Below, piece by piece: positions 12,105 through 12,731 of a DNA stretch of 12,731 bases (within the stretch, counting starts at the first letter, position 1; each line of letters opens with the position of its first letter). The stretch is from Goniomonas avonlea (lineage: Eukaryota > Cryptophyceae > Goniomonadida > Goniomonadaceae), in contig QUTJ01031558.1 in assembly GCA_003573635.1 (NCBI GenBank), forward strand, positions 1 to 12,731, read 5' to 3'. The position numbers and the translations under genes were made by a program. Under the pieces are notes generated by a model. That model saw only the letters and a list, made by a program, of their open reading frames with translations. It was not told the origin of the DNA and did no database searches.

Positions 12105-12582
12105 CTTGTCGGAGGCAAAAACGCAAAGGCGTTGGAAGGGACGGGCGCCTTCTTTTCGGGAAGCAAAGGGCTGGATATGACAGCGGTTGTAGAATCCTCG
12201 GGTGCGGACGAGCCGTCAGCGAGTGCGGAAGACGGCCGCACATGCTGGACAGCTTCCCGGAGACAGAGCGGCGGGACCTCCTGTCACAGGCCGTCACAAC
12301 GGACGCTTATGCAGCCCTTACAAATCATGGGAAACACGTCATACAACGTGGTGTTTCGATTAGACTCTGAACTCCAAAGACATCAGAGGCAGAGCACGCC
12401 CTTCACGCACACTCTCTCCACTCCCTGGACTCAGAGTCGTGATCCCAGCCTCTTCTCCTATTGTGTGTCCTGTGGCACCTACCAGGGCATCTGCATCACA
12501 GCGCAGCGCCAGCATGCCAGCTCGTCTCACTACAGCTGCCAAGTCGGCTCCTGTGTTGGATGTTTGAGAGAGAGTCGGGGCG
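12101..12582 (-). CDS. AAA+ ATPase, NVL/RIX7-like, C-terminal end only (partial)
   Basis: Two exons are visible on minus: 12582-12483 and 12280-12101; the gene continues beyond the right edge. The first codes NTGADLAAVVRRAGMLALR, the (S/T)GADL...R.A...AL pattern of an AAA+ lid. The second codes LREAVQHVRPSSALAD, matching the closing helix that reads like FxxALxxVRPSVS in NVL/RIX7. It then adds an unusual tail of about 40 Ser/Pro-rich residues ending FAFLPPTS. RIX7/NVL remodels pre-60S particles in the nucleolus (known). The intron between is 202 nt, donor GTAGGT. The first exon begins after CTTTGCAG; a later acceptor at 12551 is also in frame but would remove the conserved TG of TGADL. Another Cdc48-type AAA protein cannot be excluded, since the Walker motifs lie outside the window. 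Confidence 0.7.
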
Positions 12583-12731
12583 CTGCAAAGGAGAGGGAGA
12601 GGACTCAAGCCATTCACACACAGACCCAGCCACGGGGTGGGTGGGAGGGAGGGGGAGAGAGAGGACCGAAGGGGAGGAATGGGAGAGGGACGGTTGGGAA
12701 AGCCGGAGGAGGGGGCGGAAGGAAGGAGGGC
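12583..12731 (-). other. Pyrimidine-rich intron of the AAA ATPase, open at the window edge
   Basis: On minus this segment is strongly C/T-rich and ends in a textbook polypyrimidine tract and CTTTGCAG acceptor. No conserved AAA coding sequence is seen, so it reads as intron, at least 149 nt long, with the preceding exon outside the window. Confidence 0.6.

Noticed and set aside
11177-12370. Plus-strand gene from the frames at 11808-12370
   Set aside because: No recognisable domain. The 12101-12280 part is the antisense of the AAA ATPase last exon, whose minus-strand reading is conserved.

Overview
The window is nuclear DNA of an intron-dense eukaryote, probably a protist or alga. I cannot name the taxon. 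The evidence is conserved eukaryotic proteins that emerge only after removing GT-AG introns, mostly 41-65 nt long, with CTGAC/TACTAAC-like branch points and no bacterial operon signals. Two single unresolved bases (2320 and 5814) and several microsatellites suggest a draft assembly. All gene models were spliced by eye. In each complete model the exon phases close exactly and the joined protein follows the known family across every junction.

Five genes alternate strictly in strand (- + - + -). (1) DIM1/DIMT1, the 18S rRNA adenine dimethyltransferase, minus, 3311 to 830, 11 exons, about 350 aa. (2) An EAF (ELL-associated factor) family transcription-elongation protein, plus, 3562-4571, 4 exons, about 290 aa. 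(3) A large chromatin-type protein with FYRN, FYRC, a SANT/Myb-like helix bundle, a long acidic low-complexity region and a coiled coil, minus, 10380 to 5136, 7 exons, about 1493 aa. (4) A class II eIF4E (4EHP/nCBP type) cap-binding protein, plus, 10546-11611, 7 exons, 226 aa. (5) The C-terminal end of an AAA+ ATPase, most like NVL/RIX7, minus, from the right edge to 12101.

Genes 1/2 and 3/4 are divergent pairs sharing short promoters. The first (3312-3561) carries two opposed telo-box-like CCCTA motifs and a TCTCGCGAGA palindrome. The second (10381-10545) carries a TGACGTCA (CRE-type) palindrome inside a larger inverted repeat. Genes 2/3 and 4/5 converge across about 0.5 kb each. The left 0.8 kb has no recognisable gene but holds a 23-bp minisatellite and a duplicated 39-bp unit.

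By function, DIM1 and the RIX7/NVL-like ATPase belong to ribosome assembly, the class II eIF4E to mRNA cap recognition, and EAF and the FYR-SANT protein to transcription and chromatin. These are housekeeping genes, not a mobile or accessory island. The points most worth a second look are the FYRN-FYRC-SANT-coiled-coil architecture, the growth of intron length toward the 3' ends of genes, the paired promoter palindromes, and a microsatellite flanked by two copies of a splice donor.
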